Below are positions 42,650 through 53,160 of a DNA stretch of 64,000 nt, in pieces. How positions within the stretch are numbered: the stretch's first letter is position 1; each line of letters starts with the position of its first letter. The position numbers and the translations under genes were made by a program. The notes under the pieces are model-generated. The model ran no database searches. It was not told the DNA's origin and saw only the letters and a list, made by a program, of their open reading frames with translations. Source of the stretch: Ostrinia nubilalis (taxonomy: Eukaryota; Arthropoda; Insecta; Lepidoptera; Crambidae); contig NC_087111.1 in NCBI RefSeq assembly GCF_963855985.1, positions 1,431,001 through 1,495,000 on the forward strand, read 5' to 3'.

Positions 42650-42811
42650 GACGATAGCCGAGCGATGAAGGGGTCGGACTGGCTGACTTGACATCCGAGG
42701 AACGCGAGTTCGAACCCCGTCGCCGTTCTACTATTGTGATGAGCCCACTGGTAACACAAGCATATTTAGCTTAATACCTACAAGGGTTAGCGGGACTTAT
42801 ATTCTTTAAAA
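42650..42811 (+). mobile_element. tRNA-derived SINE (family S3)
   Basis: 'gagcgatgaaggggtcggac', B-box GTTCGAACCCCGTCG, 'actattgtgatgagcccact' and 'acacaagcatatttagctta' match 3149-3320 throughout. Confidence 0.65.
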
Positions 42812-42904
42812 ATGGCTCTGAGAATTTCAGAAACTCGTTCCGTAAGCTTATGGAGCACTTAGAACTTAAAAGTAGTTCGATCTGAAAGGATTTTGGGACG
42901 AATT

Positions 42905-42950
42905 GCAGCTTCGTTTCAACCAAATGACGTCCACTGCTGGACACACACAC
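42905..42950 (-). mobile_element. RTE terminal fragment with CA microsatellite
   Basis: 'gcttcgtttcaaccaaatga' and 'cgtccactgctggac' is the minus-strand RTE stop region; it runs into (AC)n at 42939-42951. Confidence 0.5.
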
Positions 42951-43399
42951 ACCTTAGATTCTAACAAAAATGGGTAGATACGGCATCCTACGTCTTGTGT
43001 GTTACTTAGGTACGTTGCTATGGAAAAAACAAAGCCCTAAAAACTTGGCGAATGTCAATAAATAAATGTATTTTATAAATGAAAGGTGATGGTGGACTTA
43101 GTTTTTAGTTCTTAAATTATTTGTTATTGTAAAAAATACAAGAACTCTGCTGTTTACCACTGTACTACAGATATAAATATTCCTAGTATAATAATACCCA
43201 GTAAATGCCACTGCTTAGTGCACTAACTGCATCTCATGACGGAAATACAGTAGTGTCATTTCAAAGATGGCCGCGCGCCAGGTTGTCATCAATGCGCTGC
43301 CCGAGCTCATTCATTGTTATGGCCGTTTAAAATAAGCGTTTAGAAGACCTATTAATTACCAACCATCTTAGATAGGTAGTATACTAATTATTTTGTATT

Positions 43400-43590
43400 T
43401 TTTTTAATCCACTACGAGGAAGCTCTTGGCCTGTATCTCACTTGATGGAAAGTAATGAATCCTCAACCATAGAGGAACTGGCTATTCTTATCTCCAACTG
43501 CCGGAACACAACATTGCTGTTAACATTGTTGTTATGGCGACAGACTTAGGTAAGATGATGGTAGCTAGCCAGGCGGACTAAGAACATAAT
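43400..43590 (-). mobile_element. SINE family S1, partial copy
   Basis: Minus-strand match to the S1 body from 'tagtccgcctggctagctac' to the 'gaagcttcctcgtagtgg' end, with a deletion around the 'cttccaccttcggcctga' block. The head is missing. Confidence 0.7.
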
Positions 43591-43594
43591 ATTT

Positions 43595-44150
43595 GGTTAG
43601 TAAGAAAATAATTAACTCCTTCAATCAAATAACCATTTGTGATTGTTAGAATAACTTATTAGGAAAACAAGCAGGTTAATTCGAACTAGCTTAACTAAAT
43701 TGAGAGATTTTCTGGAAATTTTACAGAATCTTCAGCGGACTCATTCTCGTAGCACTAGACCCGAAAAGCGTCTCAGTTTTATACGAAATAATAAAGATCA
43801 AGGTAAATTTTTTGGTAATCTTGAGACTGAAATAAAAACAGGAAAAATCACGTTATGTCATTTTAAATAACATTCCATTAGTTGTCACTTTGCTACAATA
43901 GTGTCAACATACTTTCAATCATTGCTATTCGAATATACCGAATACAAGAATTTTACTCTAAAAATCAGCATAGTTCAACAATATTCGTCCTCTAATGTCA
44001 TGTAAGAAAAATGACAGTTGTCACAGTGACACGTGTAATGTCAGAATAGTTTTTCGTTAAATGGAACAATGATGTTTTTTGTTCAAACATTTTTAAAACA
44101 AAGAGACATATTTTAACCAGATATTTCTACACTGTACCTAAAGCACGTAA
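43595..44150. other. No feature recognised
   Basis: AT-rich DNA without shared repeats or coding signature. Confidence 0.3.
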
Positions 44151-44154
44151 TTAA

Positions 44155-44268
44155 GGTTGAGTCACACCAACTTAATTTAACCGTAACTATAACAATAACC
44201 GGTGTTTTTGTATTGAGTTACACAGATTTTTGACGTTTGTTAAAGTTAAAGTAAAGTGCAACTCAGCC
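44155..44268 (-). mobile_element. MITE family M1
   Basis: GGTTGAGTCACACCAACTTA at the left and GTGCAACTCAGCC at the right, flanked by TAA (44152-44154, 44269-44271). Ends 13 bases before the next MITE. Confidence 0.75.
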
Positions 44269-44281
44269 TAAATGTCTCTTA

Positions 44282-44427
44282 TGCCCGTATTCACAAACAT
44301 TACTATGAGGTGTCACAGTGCGCGTGGACGCACAGAGTGACACACGAACCGATCACAGAGCTCTATTCAATGCTGTGCGTTCGATTTGCTGCTTTACTTA
44401 AGCAAGCATCGTTTGTGAATACGGGCG
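44282..44427. mobile_element. MITE family M2
   Basis: TGCCCGTATTCACAAACATT at the left, GTTTGTGAATACGGGCG at the right; TTA on both sides (44279-44281, 44428-44430). The body matches 13252 in reverse orientation. Confidence 0.8.
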
Positions 44428-44714
44428 TTATTAAATAAAAGAGACAGAAATAACATTTTACCACGTAGAAATCGAACCCAGAACCTCTTAATTGACTCAG
44501 TTTAAGTTGTTGTTTACAAGGACAGATCAAACAGGCAATTAGTTAATCAGTTGCCGAAACATGTAGCTTTGGTACTGGTTTATGTGATTAAATAGATAAC
44601 AAACAAACGCAGACGCGCTAACACTAAACATTGATTGATTAGTTTAGTCGACTGTGGAGGGTTACACTTTAACACGGAAAATTCATGTACCTTTAGGTAG
44701 GTAATCTATACTTC

Positions 44715-45030
44715 TATACTAATATCGTCCATTTGCGACGACAGTGTGACATCTCCTATGTTAATCTAATTGAAGATGTCACACTGTCGTCGCAAATGGG
44801 CGATATTATAAAAGCGAAAGTAACTCTGTCTGTCTGTCCATCTGTCTGTCACGCTTTCACGTCTAAACCACTGAAGCGATTTTGATAAAATTTGGCAAAG
44901 AGATAGTTTGAGTCCCGAGAAAGGATAAAGGATAGTTTTTATCCCGGTTTTTGAAACAGGGACGCGCGCGATAAGGTTTTTCTGTGACAGACAAAATTCC
45001 ACGCGGGCGAAGCCGCGAGCGGAAAGCTAG
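44715..45030 (+). mobile_element. Helitron-like repeat, family A, copy 2 (split by a hairpin MITE)
   Basis: 'tatactaatat' is separated from 'tattataaaagcgaaagtaa' by the insert at 44725-44803; the rest ('gattttgataaaatttggca', 'tagtttttatcccggttttt', 'ggaaagctag') matches copies at 12105 and 57304. Confidence 0.75.
44725..44803. mobile_element. 79-bp hairpin MITE inserted in a family A repeat
   Basis: Arms TCGTCCATTTGCGACGACAG.. and ..CTGTCGTCGCAAATGGGCGA pair almost perfectly around a 20-nt loop. TA flanks both ends, and the uninterrupted sequence at 57304 (aatattataaa) shows a single TA at this site. This is a TA-targeted insertion younger than its host repeat. Confidence 0.8.
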
Positions 45031-45313
45031 TACTTTAATAAAGAGGCTTAAAATAACTAAAATGTCAACGGGCGTTGACAAGTAAAGTTACAGAAAATTA
45101 AAGAAAAATATGGCATCAAATGATTTTGTTACAAAAAATAAACAACTATTTAAACACAAATAAAACTATTTAGAAAAAATAAAAAAATGGCAAAAACTTT
45201 AACACACTTTTGTGTTTTGGCTAAAAATTTACTCATAATATCTCTTTTAATTTATGGTACGGTAAAAAAAACTTTATTATTAATATGCCTTTTAAATTAT
45301 CTAAATATCATGT

Positions 45314-45640
45314 CGCCTCTGTGGTCTAGTGGTAAGACCACCTGCTTCAGACGCAAAGGTCCCGGGTTCGATTCCCAGTGGGGGCAGATTTTTCTGTTCG
45401 GTTTGGTTGGTGGTAGGGCTTGTTCTAAGTCCGCCTGGCTAGCTACCACCATCTTACCTAAGTCTGTCGCCATAACAACAATGTTAACAGCATTGTTGTG
45501 TTCCGGCAGCTAAAGGTAAGATAGCCAGTTCCTCCGTGGTTGAGGATTCGGGGTGAAGCTCGCTTCCACCTTCGGCCTGATCATCACTTACCAGCAGGTG
45601 AGATACAGGCCAAGAGCTTCCTCGTTATGGATAAAAAAAA
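45314..45640 (+). mobile_element. tRNA-derived SINE (family S1), complete copy
   Basis: Head: A-box 'tgtggtctagtggtaagac', B-box 'gggttcgattcccagtg'. Body: 'tctgttcggtttggttggtg', 'aagtccgcctggctagctac', 'aacagcattgttgtgttccg', 'ttccaccttcggcctgatca', ending 'cttcctcgttatgg' plus an A-rich tail. It resembles the Metulj SINEs of Heliconius, from memory. SINEs are transcribed by Pol III and moved by LINE proteins. Copies: 51431, 21864, 43400, 61640. Confidence 0.85.
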
Positions 45641-45885
45641 TGTAAACTCTAAACAATAGAATTACGTAAGAAAATCTAAACCAAGGGCCACTGCAATGAT
45701 TTACTACATCCTTTTTAATTCAGATAGCGATCTAAATGACTTGTTTTTGACTCGTTCAAGTATGTTGTAAATGAGTGTTTATTTATACGATCCTGCTCAG
45801 ATGCGGCGGATAACGTTGGAGACGTGTGAAAGAGTATATTTAGGGATCAATAGGAATATGAAAAAGTCATAAAATTCATTTATTC

Positions 45886-45995
45886 AAGTAGGTGAGCTTT
45901 TAAAAATCACTTTTACACGTCCCAGTATTAACCCTACCGCTGCTTCGGGACAATAATTGGACCAGTGTTGAGAAGAAGCAGCTTCGGTAACTATT
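45886..45995 (+). mobile_element. LINE 3' motif fragment
   Basis: 'ggtgagcttttaaaaatcac', 'ttttacacgtccc', 'ccctaccgctgcttcggga' and 'tgttgagaagaagcagc' is an order I recall from lepidopteran LINE 3' ends; compare 31385 and 42225. Confidence 0.45.
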
Positions 45996-45999
45996 GTCA

Positions 46000-46610
46000 G
46001 TCATTAGACAATGTAAGATAGAGTTAGATTTTATTTCTTTATCCCTTAGTTACGTCCGTGAAATACGTAAAAATAAACACAACAGACATTATCACTAAAA
46101 ATTTAAACTATAGTTACAAATATTATCTTTTTATAGGCCTGCTGCTGATTGCGGGTACGAATCTCATAGGCAGTAGAAAAAGTACCAAAAAGATGGTAAA
46201 TTATTAGCAACAGTTTTATCATGCAAAACTACCTTTTAGTGCCAAAGTATACAGGCTGTTTATTTTTGTTGCATAACATTATTTGGAGTCCGTGAAAAAT
46301 TCTAATGGAAAAATTATCAACGCATTTCTTTATTTTTTATAAATCAGAAACAATCAAAGCTTCACGTTGCCATAAACAAACAAGTATTCAAAGTTATGTT
46401 AAAGTATTCTGGGCCTACCTGCGCTCAAAAGGCTGAAAGTATGCAAAATCATGCGAATCAGTTCACCAGCTGATCCGTGAAGGAACGACAAACAAACTCC
46501 TGAATTCACAATAGTTTCAATTTTGTCGACGAAAATGTCGATACAGTTTGATTAAGTTTTTAAAAACCCGCAGCTTTGGAAGTTAAAACTTATTTTTAAA
46601 TAAGAAATGA
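46000..46610. other. No gene recognised
   Basis: AT-rich DNA with a short tRNA-like string near 46140-46180 ('attgcgggtacgaatctcat'). Confidence 0.3.
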
Positions 46611-46619
46611 TTGATCTAA

Positions 46620-46731
46620 GTCTGGGTTGCACCATATTACTTTAACTTTGACAAACGTCAAAAATCTGTCAAACTCCATACAAAACACACCGGTTATCGT
46701 CATAGTTACTGTTAAGTGGTGCAACTCAGCC
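46620..46731 (+). mobile_element. MITE family M1
   Basis: 'tctgggttgcaccatattac' at the left, 'agtggtgcaactcagcc' at the right, TAA on both sides (46617-46619, 46732-46734). Confidence 0.75.
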
Positions 46732-46763
46732 TAAGAGTTACCTAAATACCAATTTTATTTCTG

Positions 46764-47525
46764 AGTAGCGGCCGCCCGCGACTTCGTACGCGTGGATCCC
46801 GTTTTACCCCCTTCATCTATCTTACGCGGTTTAGATTTTTTCATACAAATGTTTTTTCCCGCTAACTCCCGTTCCCGTGGGAATTTTGCAATATCCTGTT
46901 GTAACTAAGCTTAAAGTTTACTAAGGTACCTGCATGCCAAATTTCAAGCGTCTATCTTACGCGGTTTAGATTTTTTCATACAAATGTTTTTTCCCGCTAA
47001 CTCCCGTTCCCGTGGGAATTTTACAAAATCCTGTTGTAACTAAGCTTTAAGTTTACTAAGGTACCTGAATGCCAAATTTCAAGCGTCTAACTTAAGCGGT
47101 TTAGATTTTTCATACAAAAGGATTTTCCCGCTAATTCCCGTTCCCGTGAGAATTTCGGGAATTCCTTGTTATAACTAAGCTTTAAGTTTACTAAGGTACC
47201 TACATGAAAAATTTGAAGCGTCTAACTTAAGCGGTTTAGATTTTTCATACAAAACGATTTTCCCACTAAATCCCGTTCCCGTGGGAATTCCTAAGTATAC
47301 TATAACCTGCCTAGGAGTATGAAGAATAATTGTACCAAGTTTCGTTAAAATCCGTCGAGTAGTTTTTGTTTCTATAAGGAACATACAGACAGACAGACAG
47401 ACAAAAATTTTACTGATTGCATTTTTGGCATCAGTATCGATCACTAATCACCCCCTGATAGTTATTTTGAAAATATATTTCATGTACAGAATTGACCTCT
47501 CTACAGATTTATTATAAGTATAGAT
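46764..47525 (-). mobile_element. Helitron-like repeat, family C, copy 2 (four internal units)
   Basis: It opens with TAGCGGCCGCCCGCGACTTC, the same GC end as 5194 but with the C of CTAG lost. Four units marked by 'gcggtttagattttt' occur at about 46827, 46965, 47095 and 47234, then the (GACA)n tract and the 'tattataagtatagat' end. Confidence 0.7.
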
Positions 47526-47680
47526 AATGAACTTAAAATAGTTACACGCTTTTGCGGTATTCCAATTAAACTTTGTACGGAACCAGAATCACAAAACCCA
47601 AACACGCTTACCACCTTATTAAATATCAAACAATAACACAACAGATCACAGCTTGAATAGTTTTTTTTCGACAGTCTATT

Positions 47681-47730
47681 TTAGTGATGTGCGTTGGCCG
47701 CCGGCCAGATATTCAGTGTCGCATCACTAA
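47681..47730. mobile_element. 50-bp mini inverted-repeat element
   Basis: The ends TTAGTGATG and CATCACTAA are perfect complements, and the centre has 'ggccgccggcc'. Possibly the smallest MITE in the window, though a chance palindrome is not excluded. Confidence 0.4.
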
Positions 47731-47964
47731 TATAAATAAAATGACTGAGACCCTAACCTTCGTTTGGAATCCAGGAATAAGTCTTGATAATTAGTCTGGA
47801 TTTTGTAGTGTTGATAATAATATTTCCTGGTCTTCCAAGCGATTAAGGATCTAAAGGTAATCATTTTAATTAATATGAATCTATTCTCGTATTTTACTAC
47901 GAAACGTTAAAGCTATTCGTAATTTTATTTTTTAGACCCTATGCTTTGATTATACCTACATTTA

Positions 47965-48159
47965 CTAGCTTTTGCCCGCGGCTTCACCCGCGTGAAGTTT
48001 CGTTTGTCACAGATCGTCATAAATTATAGCCTATAATGTTATTCTGGGTTATAAACAATAATACTGTAAAATTTCATCAAAATCCGTTCAGTAGTTTTTG
48101 CGTGAAGAAGTACCAAACATCCAGACATCCAAACTTTCGCATTTATAATATTAGTAGGA
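47965..48159 (-). mobile_element. Helitron-like repeat, family B, copy 2
   Basis: CTAGCTTTTGCCCGCGGCTT, 'attatagcctataatgttat', 'aatccgttcagtagtttttg', ending 'tttcgcatttataatattag'. Close to the 38321 copy. Confidence 0.65.
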
Positions 48160-48288
48160 TCTTTAACACCAATTTATTTAGCCCCAAACTAAGCAGATAT
48201 AATTTTAATATGAGCCAAGAAATACTACAGTGCTATATTTTAATTGTAACTATTAGTCGACAGAACATCATACTAGTTTAGTTACTTA

Positions 48289-48444
48289 AACATTATTATG
48301 AGGTTAACTTTTTTTAAGTAAATAAATAAGGTGGTAAATGTGCTATACAGCATTATAATATGTAGCATATGGTAAATGTGCTATAAATAGCACATTTACC
48401 ACCTTATTTTTTTACTTAAAAAAAGTTAACCACATAATAATGTT
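48289..48444. repeat. Inverted repeat, ~56-bp arms
   Basis: Arms 48289-48344 and 48388-48444 pair ('ggtggtaaatgtgcta' / 'tagcacatttaccacc'; 'gttaactttttttaagta' / 'tacttaaaaaaagttaac'). The loop contains a third, partial copy 'ggtaaatgtgctata', which suggests formation by copying or slippage. Confidence 0.65.
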
Positions 48445-48612
48445 TTCCCGGCAATACGACCATGACCTCAACAAAGTTCTCATCAAAAATAAAACAATGA
48501 ACACAACAGAATTATTTAAATTATCGTCTTCCGACGGATATCTAAATATAAAAGGATTTGACCTACAAAATATAACTTGTTTGTATCATTATAATTAAAT
48601 TATTATGATAGA

Positions 48613-48775
48613 CTAGAGGCCGTCCGCGACTTCGTACGCGTGGATTCCGTTTTATCGCTTTAGGGGTGGAATTTTGCAAAATTTCGTCTTATTGAGCACC
48701 TACGTTCTAAAAGGAACCCCCATGTAAAAATATTAGACTCCTATCAGACAGTCAGCAAGATAACCTTTTGCCCTT
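48613..48775 (-). mobile_element. Helitron-like repeat, family F
   Basis: CTAGAGGCCGTCCGCGACTT and 'cgtacgcgtggattccgttt' resemble the family C end, followed by a distinct interior ('tcttattgagcacctacgtt'). Confidence 0.5.
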
Positions 48776-48894
48776 TTTATAAAAAATATAACCAATTTTT
48801 AAGCCTATTTACAGAAATAAATGAGTTTTATTATATATATTTTTATTTGATTTGATTGATTATGCAGTATTATTGTAATTGATTTTTTTTTAAT

Positions 48895-49016
48895 TTAATT
48901 TGTACACCGCAAAGGTACGACATGTTGATACCATTTTAAATGCTGACTTAACACCTTATGTACACATGTTTGAACAAATAAATGTATCTTTATCTTATCT
49001 TTATCTTATCTTTATG
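48895..49016 (+). mobile_element. LINE 3' end with (TCTTA) tail
   Basis: 'atttgtacaccgcaaaggta', 'cgacatgttgataccatttt', 'gtttgaacaaataaatgtat' and then a (CTTAT)n tail. AATAAA near the end and a short-repeat tail fit a non-LTR retrotransposon 3' end common in Lepidoptera. Confidence 0.5.
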
Positions 49017-49019
49017 AGT

Positions 49020-49490
49020 TTTTATAGATTAAGCATTAAAACTGGTAATATGTCGAGATTAATTTATTCTACATACTTCAAAAGTAATTAATTACAACGA
49101 ATTAAAGAAGCAGAGATACGCTACTTACAGGGACAAGTCATTCAAGAGAGTTAATTTACTTATTATACTTACTAATTACGAAATAATCTTTTAAAACAAA
49201 ACCTTCCACGAGTAACGAGTAACGTTCTTCCTTCTCTACATAATATTATCTTTCCTCTCACTCTCCTTCTCATACATTTCTTATTAATTTTGTCTTCATT
49301 TTCTAATTACATCGCTGCTCCATCGAAATAACAATGATTCAAATTGTATTCAGCTTCAATACGTTTCTTAAACATTGCTTTGCAATGGCAAAGAGGGTCG
49401 TACAAAATAACATTATTCAATTATGTTTGCTTTAGTGTGCTAGTGGGCTTTGATTTACATTACTAAGGAATAAATCTTATTTATTCCTTA
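49020..49490. other. No feature recognised
   Basis: AT-rich DNA with no shared repeat. Confidence 0.3.
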
Positions 49491-49494
49491 GCGA

Positions 49495-49695
49495 ATAAAT
49501 GCGAAAGTTTGTATAGATGTCTGGATGTCTGGATGTCAACATGTTTGTTACTCTTTCACGCAAAAACTACTGAACGGATTTTGATGAAACTTTGCAGTAT
49601 TTTAGTTTATGACCCAGATTAACATATAGGCTATAATTTATGACGATCTGTTACAAACTAAATTTCACGCGGGTCAAGCCGCGGGCAAAAGCTAG
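49495..49695 (+). mobile_element. Helitron-like repeat, family B, copy 3
   Basis: Opposite orientation to the other two: 'aaatgcgaaagtttgtatag' (start), 'caaaaactactgaacggatt', 'aggctataatttatgacgat', ending 'gtcaagccgcgggcaaaagc' plus TAG. A short ATGTCTGG tandem lies at 49518-49536. Confidence 0.65.
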
Positions 49696-49699
49696 TAGT

Positions 49700-50380
49700 T
49701 AAATATTTTATTGAAAGAGTCTATTCTGTGAAATACAACTTTAATTTATTAAATACAGTCTAGATTTATCCTTAAACATTCTTTCAAACCAGGCTCTCAT
49801 TCTCTAAACCTCAAAAAAAGACAAAACCCCTTACAAATCATACTAGTACTTGCACCCATTCATCTATTCCACACACAAATTGCATACATTTGCATACGAG
49901 GCAATTGCTGTAAAACTACGGTTTGCAATACAATGAGAACAATATACAATTAGTTATGCGTTGGTTCCTGCTTCCACATAAGTATTAGTGTGCTCATATC
50001 GAGGTGCAGAGTAATGTGGAGGTTAATCAATTGTGATAAGGGCTAAGCACAGGTGCGGTAGACTGTGTATAGATGTTAGTAATGAACGCGGAGTGTATGC
50101 GAGCCGCGTAGGAGGTTCGGGACACACGGCCGGGAAGTTCGGAAAGCTTTTAGATTTGAATAAGTGTGAATCGATTAAAATATCAAAATATAAGATTTTT
50201 TGTTGGTATTGAATCACATAAAAAAAACATAAGCAAGTGTATTAAAATATTAAATATCTAATTCGTGTACTGTTTTTCAAAAGTGACAAATAGAATTTGA
50301 CAGTGGCAATGTGGCAAAGTTACCTACGTGATTTTCACAAACTGTCACTTTTGTGAAAGAAAGTTCTGAAGTGCTGACTT
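49700..50380. other. No gene recognised
   Basis: Includes a GC-richer patch (50040-50150) with 'gtatgcgagccgcgtaggag' but no coding or repeat signature. Confidence 0.3.
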
Positions 50381-50390
50381 AAAATCTCAG

Positions 50391-50574
50391 GAAACAAAAG
50401 TTGGAGAGCCGGTAGGCTGAGAACCTTAATATTCCACATCCCAAAGTTGTGAGAAGTCGGACTTCTATGGGTTCTACTAGCATATTCAAAAGTGAACTTC
50501 CTGAGGCTAATGATAATGATGAGACTGACTCACCACTACACATTTGTGAGTCACAGATCACGCAACTACAGTAG
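50391..50574 (+). pseudogene. Coding remnant of unknown protein
   Basis: One frame reads RKQKLESR, a TAG stop at 50413, then AENLNIPHPKVVRSRTSMGS, TSIFKSELPEANDNDETDSP and LHICESQITQLQ before a stop at 50572. The amino-acid composition and the stop after a Gln-rich end look like a real protein C-terminus rather than chance. An acceptor-like 'aatctcag' precedes 50391 but its pyrimidine tract is poor. It could be a retrocopy, a transposon ORF end, or a terminal exon carrying a nonsense change. I do not recognise the family. Confidence 0.35.
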
Positions 50575-50794
50575 ACTTATTTGTAAAGTTTAATCTTTAT
50601 TAACAATCACAACTTAACAATGAATGTGATAAAACACATCACTTCATTACTTCAGAAGCGTCAGTCTACGCGTACAAATATTTGATTCGAGTTTACACCT
50701 CGCTCTGGCGTCGAACCAAACGCAGTGGAAAGGTATGAAGAAGGCTCTATTTGACAAAAAGCTAAAAAATTAAATCAGTTTAATCAATCAGGGG

Positions 50795-50885
50795 TAGCGC
50801 ATTAGCGGATCGGTCGTTGTGGAAATCATTGGGGGAGGCCTTTGTCTAGCAGTGGACGTCTTTTGGTTGAAACAAACGAAAACAT
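50795..50885 (+). mobile_element. RTE 3' fragment
   Basis: 'cggatcggtcgttgtggaaa' and 'gggggaggcctttgtctagc' end in 'ggttgaaacaaacgaaa', the RTE terminal code with a degenerate (GAAC) tail. Confidence 0.7.
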
Positions 50886-51293
50886 TTTGGTATTTTGCCC
50901 CAATAAAGTGAATAAGTACACCTTTCAGGTCTCTGTCAGGTCTCAAGTAGAGGTCAGCTTGGCGTAGGTATTCTATAAATTGAGATATCTAATTATCACA
51001 CACGGATTAAATGATTTTCAATAAGTATGTAAAGGACGCTCCGCGCTTGACTCGTAGCTATATTGTATTTACACTTCGTCCTTTTCCCTTCGACCAAATA
51101 ATTTTTATTATACTACAAGTTGTATTGAACAAAAATTGTGTCATAGCGCCAGCGAGTGGTGCTTAAAATAACATCATTTCACGTAAACAACATGTGTACT
51201 TTAATATGACAAATTGGTATCCGGTTTACGATACACATGTCCCTCCCACTCGCTTGCAATCGGCTAAATGAGATGTTGATACTAATTAACTAC

Positions 51294-51350
51294 TAGCTTT
51301 TAGGTACTTGCGGCCTTACCCGCGTGAATATTAATCTGATAGACATACAG
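51294..51350 (-). mobile_element. Helitron-like repeat, family B, terminal fragment
   Basis: CTAGCTTTTAGGTACTTGCG then 'gccttacccgcgtgaatatt': the B end interrupted by a few extra bases. Confidence 0.4.
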
Positions 51351-51362
51351 TAACACTTGTTT

Positions 51363-51780
51363 TAGACCCGGTTTCCACCAAGGGCGGAGCGGAGTGTAGA
51401 AGTGTTTTGAATAACCAATCAGATACTAACCGCCTCTGTTGTCTAGTGGTAAGATCACCTGTTTCAGACGCAGAGGTCCCGGGTTCGATTCCCAGTGCGG
51501 GCAGATTTTTCTGTTCGGTTTGGTTGGTGGTAGGGCTTGTTCTAAGTCCGCCTAGTTAGCTAACACCATCTTACCCAAGTCTGTCGCCATATTAACAACA
51601 ATGTTAACAGCATTGTTGTGTTCCGGCAGTTAGAGGTAAGATAGCCAGTTCCTCCGTGGTTGAGGATTCCGAGTGAAGCTCGCTTCCACCTTCGGCCTGA
51701 TCATCACTTACCATCAGGTGAGATACAGGCCAAGAGCTTCCTCATTGTGGATAAAAACCTTGGTGAAAACCGGGCCTTAT
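51363..51780. mobile_element. Small MITE split by a SINE
   Basis: 'agacccggtttccaccaagg' (51364) and 'ccttggtgaaaaccgggcct' (51758) are inverted ends. They are separated by about 45 bases of body plus the complete S1 SINE at 51431-51757, so the MITE was present first. Confidence 0.7.
51431..51757 (+). mobile_element. tRNA-derived SINE (family S1), complete copy
   Basis: The head 'gttgtctagtggtaagatca' (A-box) and 'gggttcgattcccagtgcgg' (B-box) plus the full body match 45314-45640 nearly throughout, ending in 'ggataaaaa'. The high similarity suggests recent activity of the family. Confidence 0.85.
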
Positions 51781-52119
51781 GGTAAGTACGTCGTAGGTAC
51801 GAACGGTGTCAGGATAAGGACGTTACTGTACCGATTTCCATTGTGATCCAATTCCACGTTGATTTTATTATGCAAACGCGACAGCGTTACGTACATTGTC
51901 GCAATCATAAACATCGAATACATTATTGGTTTAAATTAACCTGCAGTGTTCGTTGTCTCTTAGGGGCTTTTGTCCTTTTCATAAAATGTTCATGAACTAA
52001 CTTTATTATTGTTTTACATAATTGTAGGATCTATTCGTGTTCAGACAAGATATAAAAGTAGCCTGCTCGAGTCTAATAGATAATTGAGTCACTCATAGTA
52101 GGTATGATACAAACTAGTT

Positions 52120-52215
52120 AAGCCTCATCCTTTTGCCTCTTATGTTTTTTAATATTTTTTTTGTTTTTATTTCTATGTTTGTAAAGCATGTAAAAACGAG
52201 GCAATAAAGTATTAT
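52120..52215 (+). mobile_element. LINE/SINE 3' end
   Basis: 'agcctcatccttttgcctct', T-rich tract, 'aaacgaggcaataaagtatt' and an (ATCTT) tail. AATAAA and the short-repeat tail indicate a retroposon end. Confidence 0.4.
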
Positions 52216-52754
52216 CTTATCTTAAGAAACATTTTGACACACGCAAATATTTATTGTATTTTTTTGTTTTCTTTCAAATAAGTTTTAATCTACTCTACTC
52301 CAACCAATATGTTTTACTCAAAATTATTAGCCAAAAAAGTTGTTTTTTGCCCTGAAAAGTCTTGAACTCGCAAATGCTGCTGATTGAAATTCCTTAAAAT
52401 TAATATTACAGTCGATGAGACCAAACTAACACTGCAGGTTAACAAAAATTTATACAAATACCCTTAGGCGTTTCAGCTTCATAAATTGACCTCGTTACGC
52501 GTGTAAATTGTGAGAAAATTTGTTGTCGCACACTCAGAACATCCATTAGCCTTGGTCTTAACTTAGTCTTAAGACGTCCTCTCAGATCTCAATGAAATCA
52601 CACAATAAATTGGAACAGAAGGAGCAGTTTAAGTCAGGTGTTCAATGCTATCGAAACGTTTGCAACTAATTGAAGCAGATAATTTTACATTGTGAACAGT
52701 ACAGCACATTAATCTCACCTTAAATCTTGGAATAAAGTGTCTCAATATGTCGAA

Positions 52755-52800
52755 CATATTATGTTCAGCAGTGGACGTCCTATGGCTGAGATGATGATGG
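52755..52800 (+). mobile_element. RTE tail fragment
   Basis: 'ttatgttcagcagtggacgt' and 'cctatggctgagatgatgat': the last codons of RTE plus (GAT) tail. Confidence 0.6.
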
Positions 52801-52924
52801 TCCTCTCAAGAGAATTTAAACATTTTCTTCACCTTCTAAACAAAAGTTTTGTCAGGTTTACCAATAATATCTCTATAGCTCTGTGTTCAAAGCAGTCACT
52901 ATTCACTCAGCAAGTAAAATATTT

Positions 52925-52990
52925 TAACCGACTTTTAAAAAGGAGCAGTCTCTAAATTCTATTTTTTTTTCAAGGAAAAGTCGTTTAAAA
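52925..52990 (+). repeat. Dispersed repeat G, eroded
   Basis: 'aaccgacttttaaaaaggag' followed by a T-run recalls the opening of 34481-34885. Confidence 0.4.
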
Positions 52991-53160
52991 AAAGAGTTTG
53001 TCAGTGATATAACAGACGAGCTGTTGCCAAACCCAGCTTCCTACCTCGAGTAAATCTGTAAGGATATGAGCAATCACCCTCAATGTTTATCGGATTTGGC
53101 ACGGTGACAGCGAGCGTGTTGGCTCTTACCAAAGATCTGCTGGTATCGGAGGCGATGTAT

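Noticed and set aside
45315..45387. Possible tRNA gene
   Set aside because: A- and B-box are present, but the acceptor stem does not close and the segment is the head of a repeated SINE (also at 51431).
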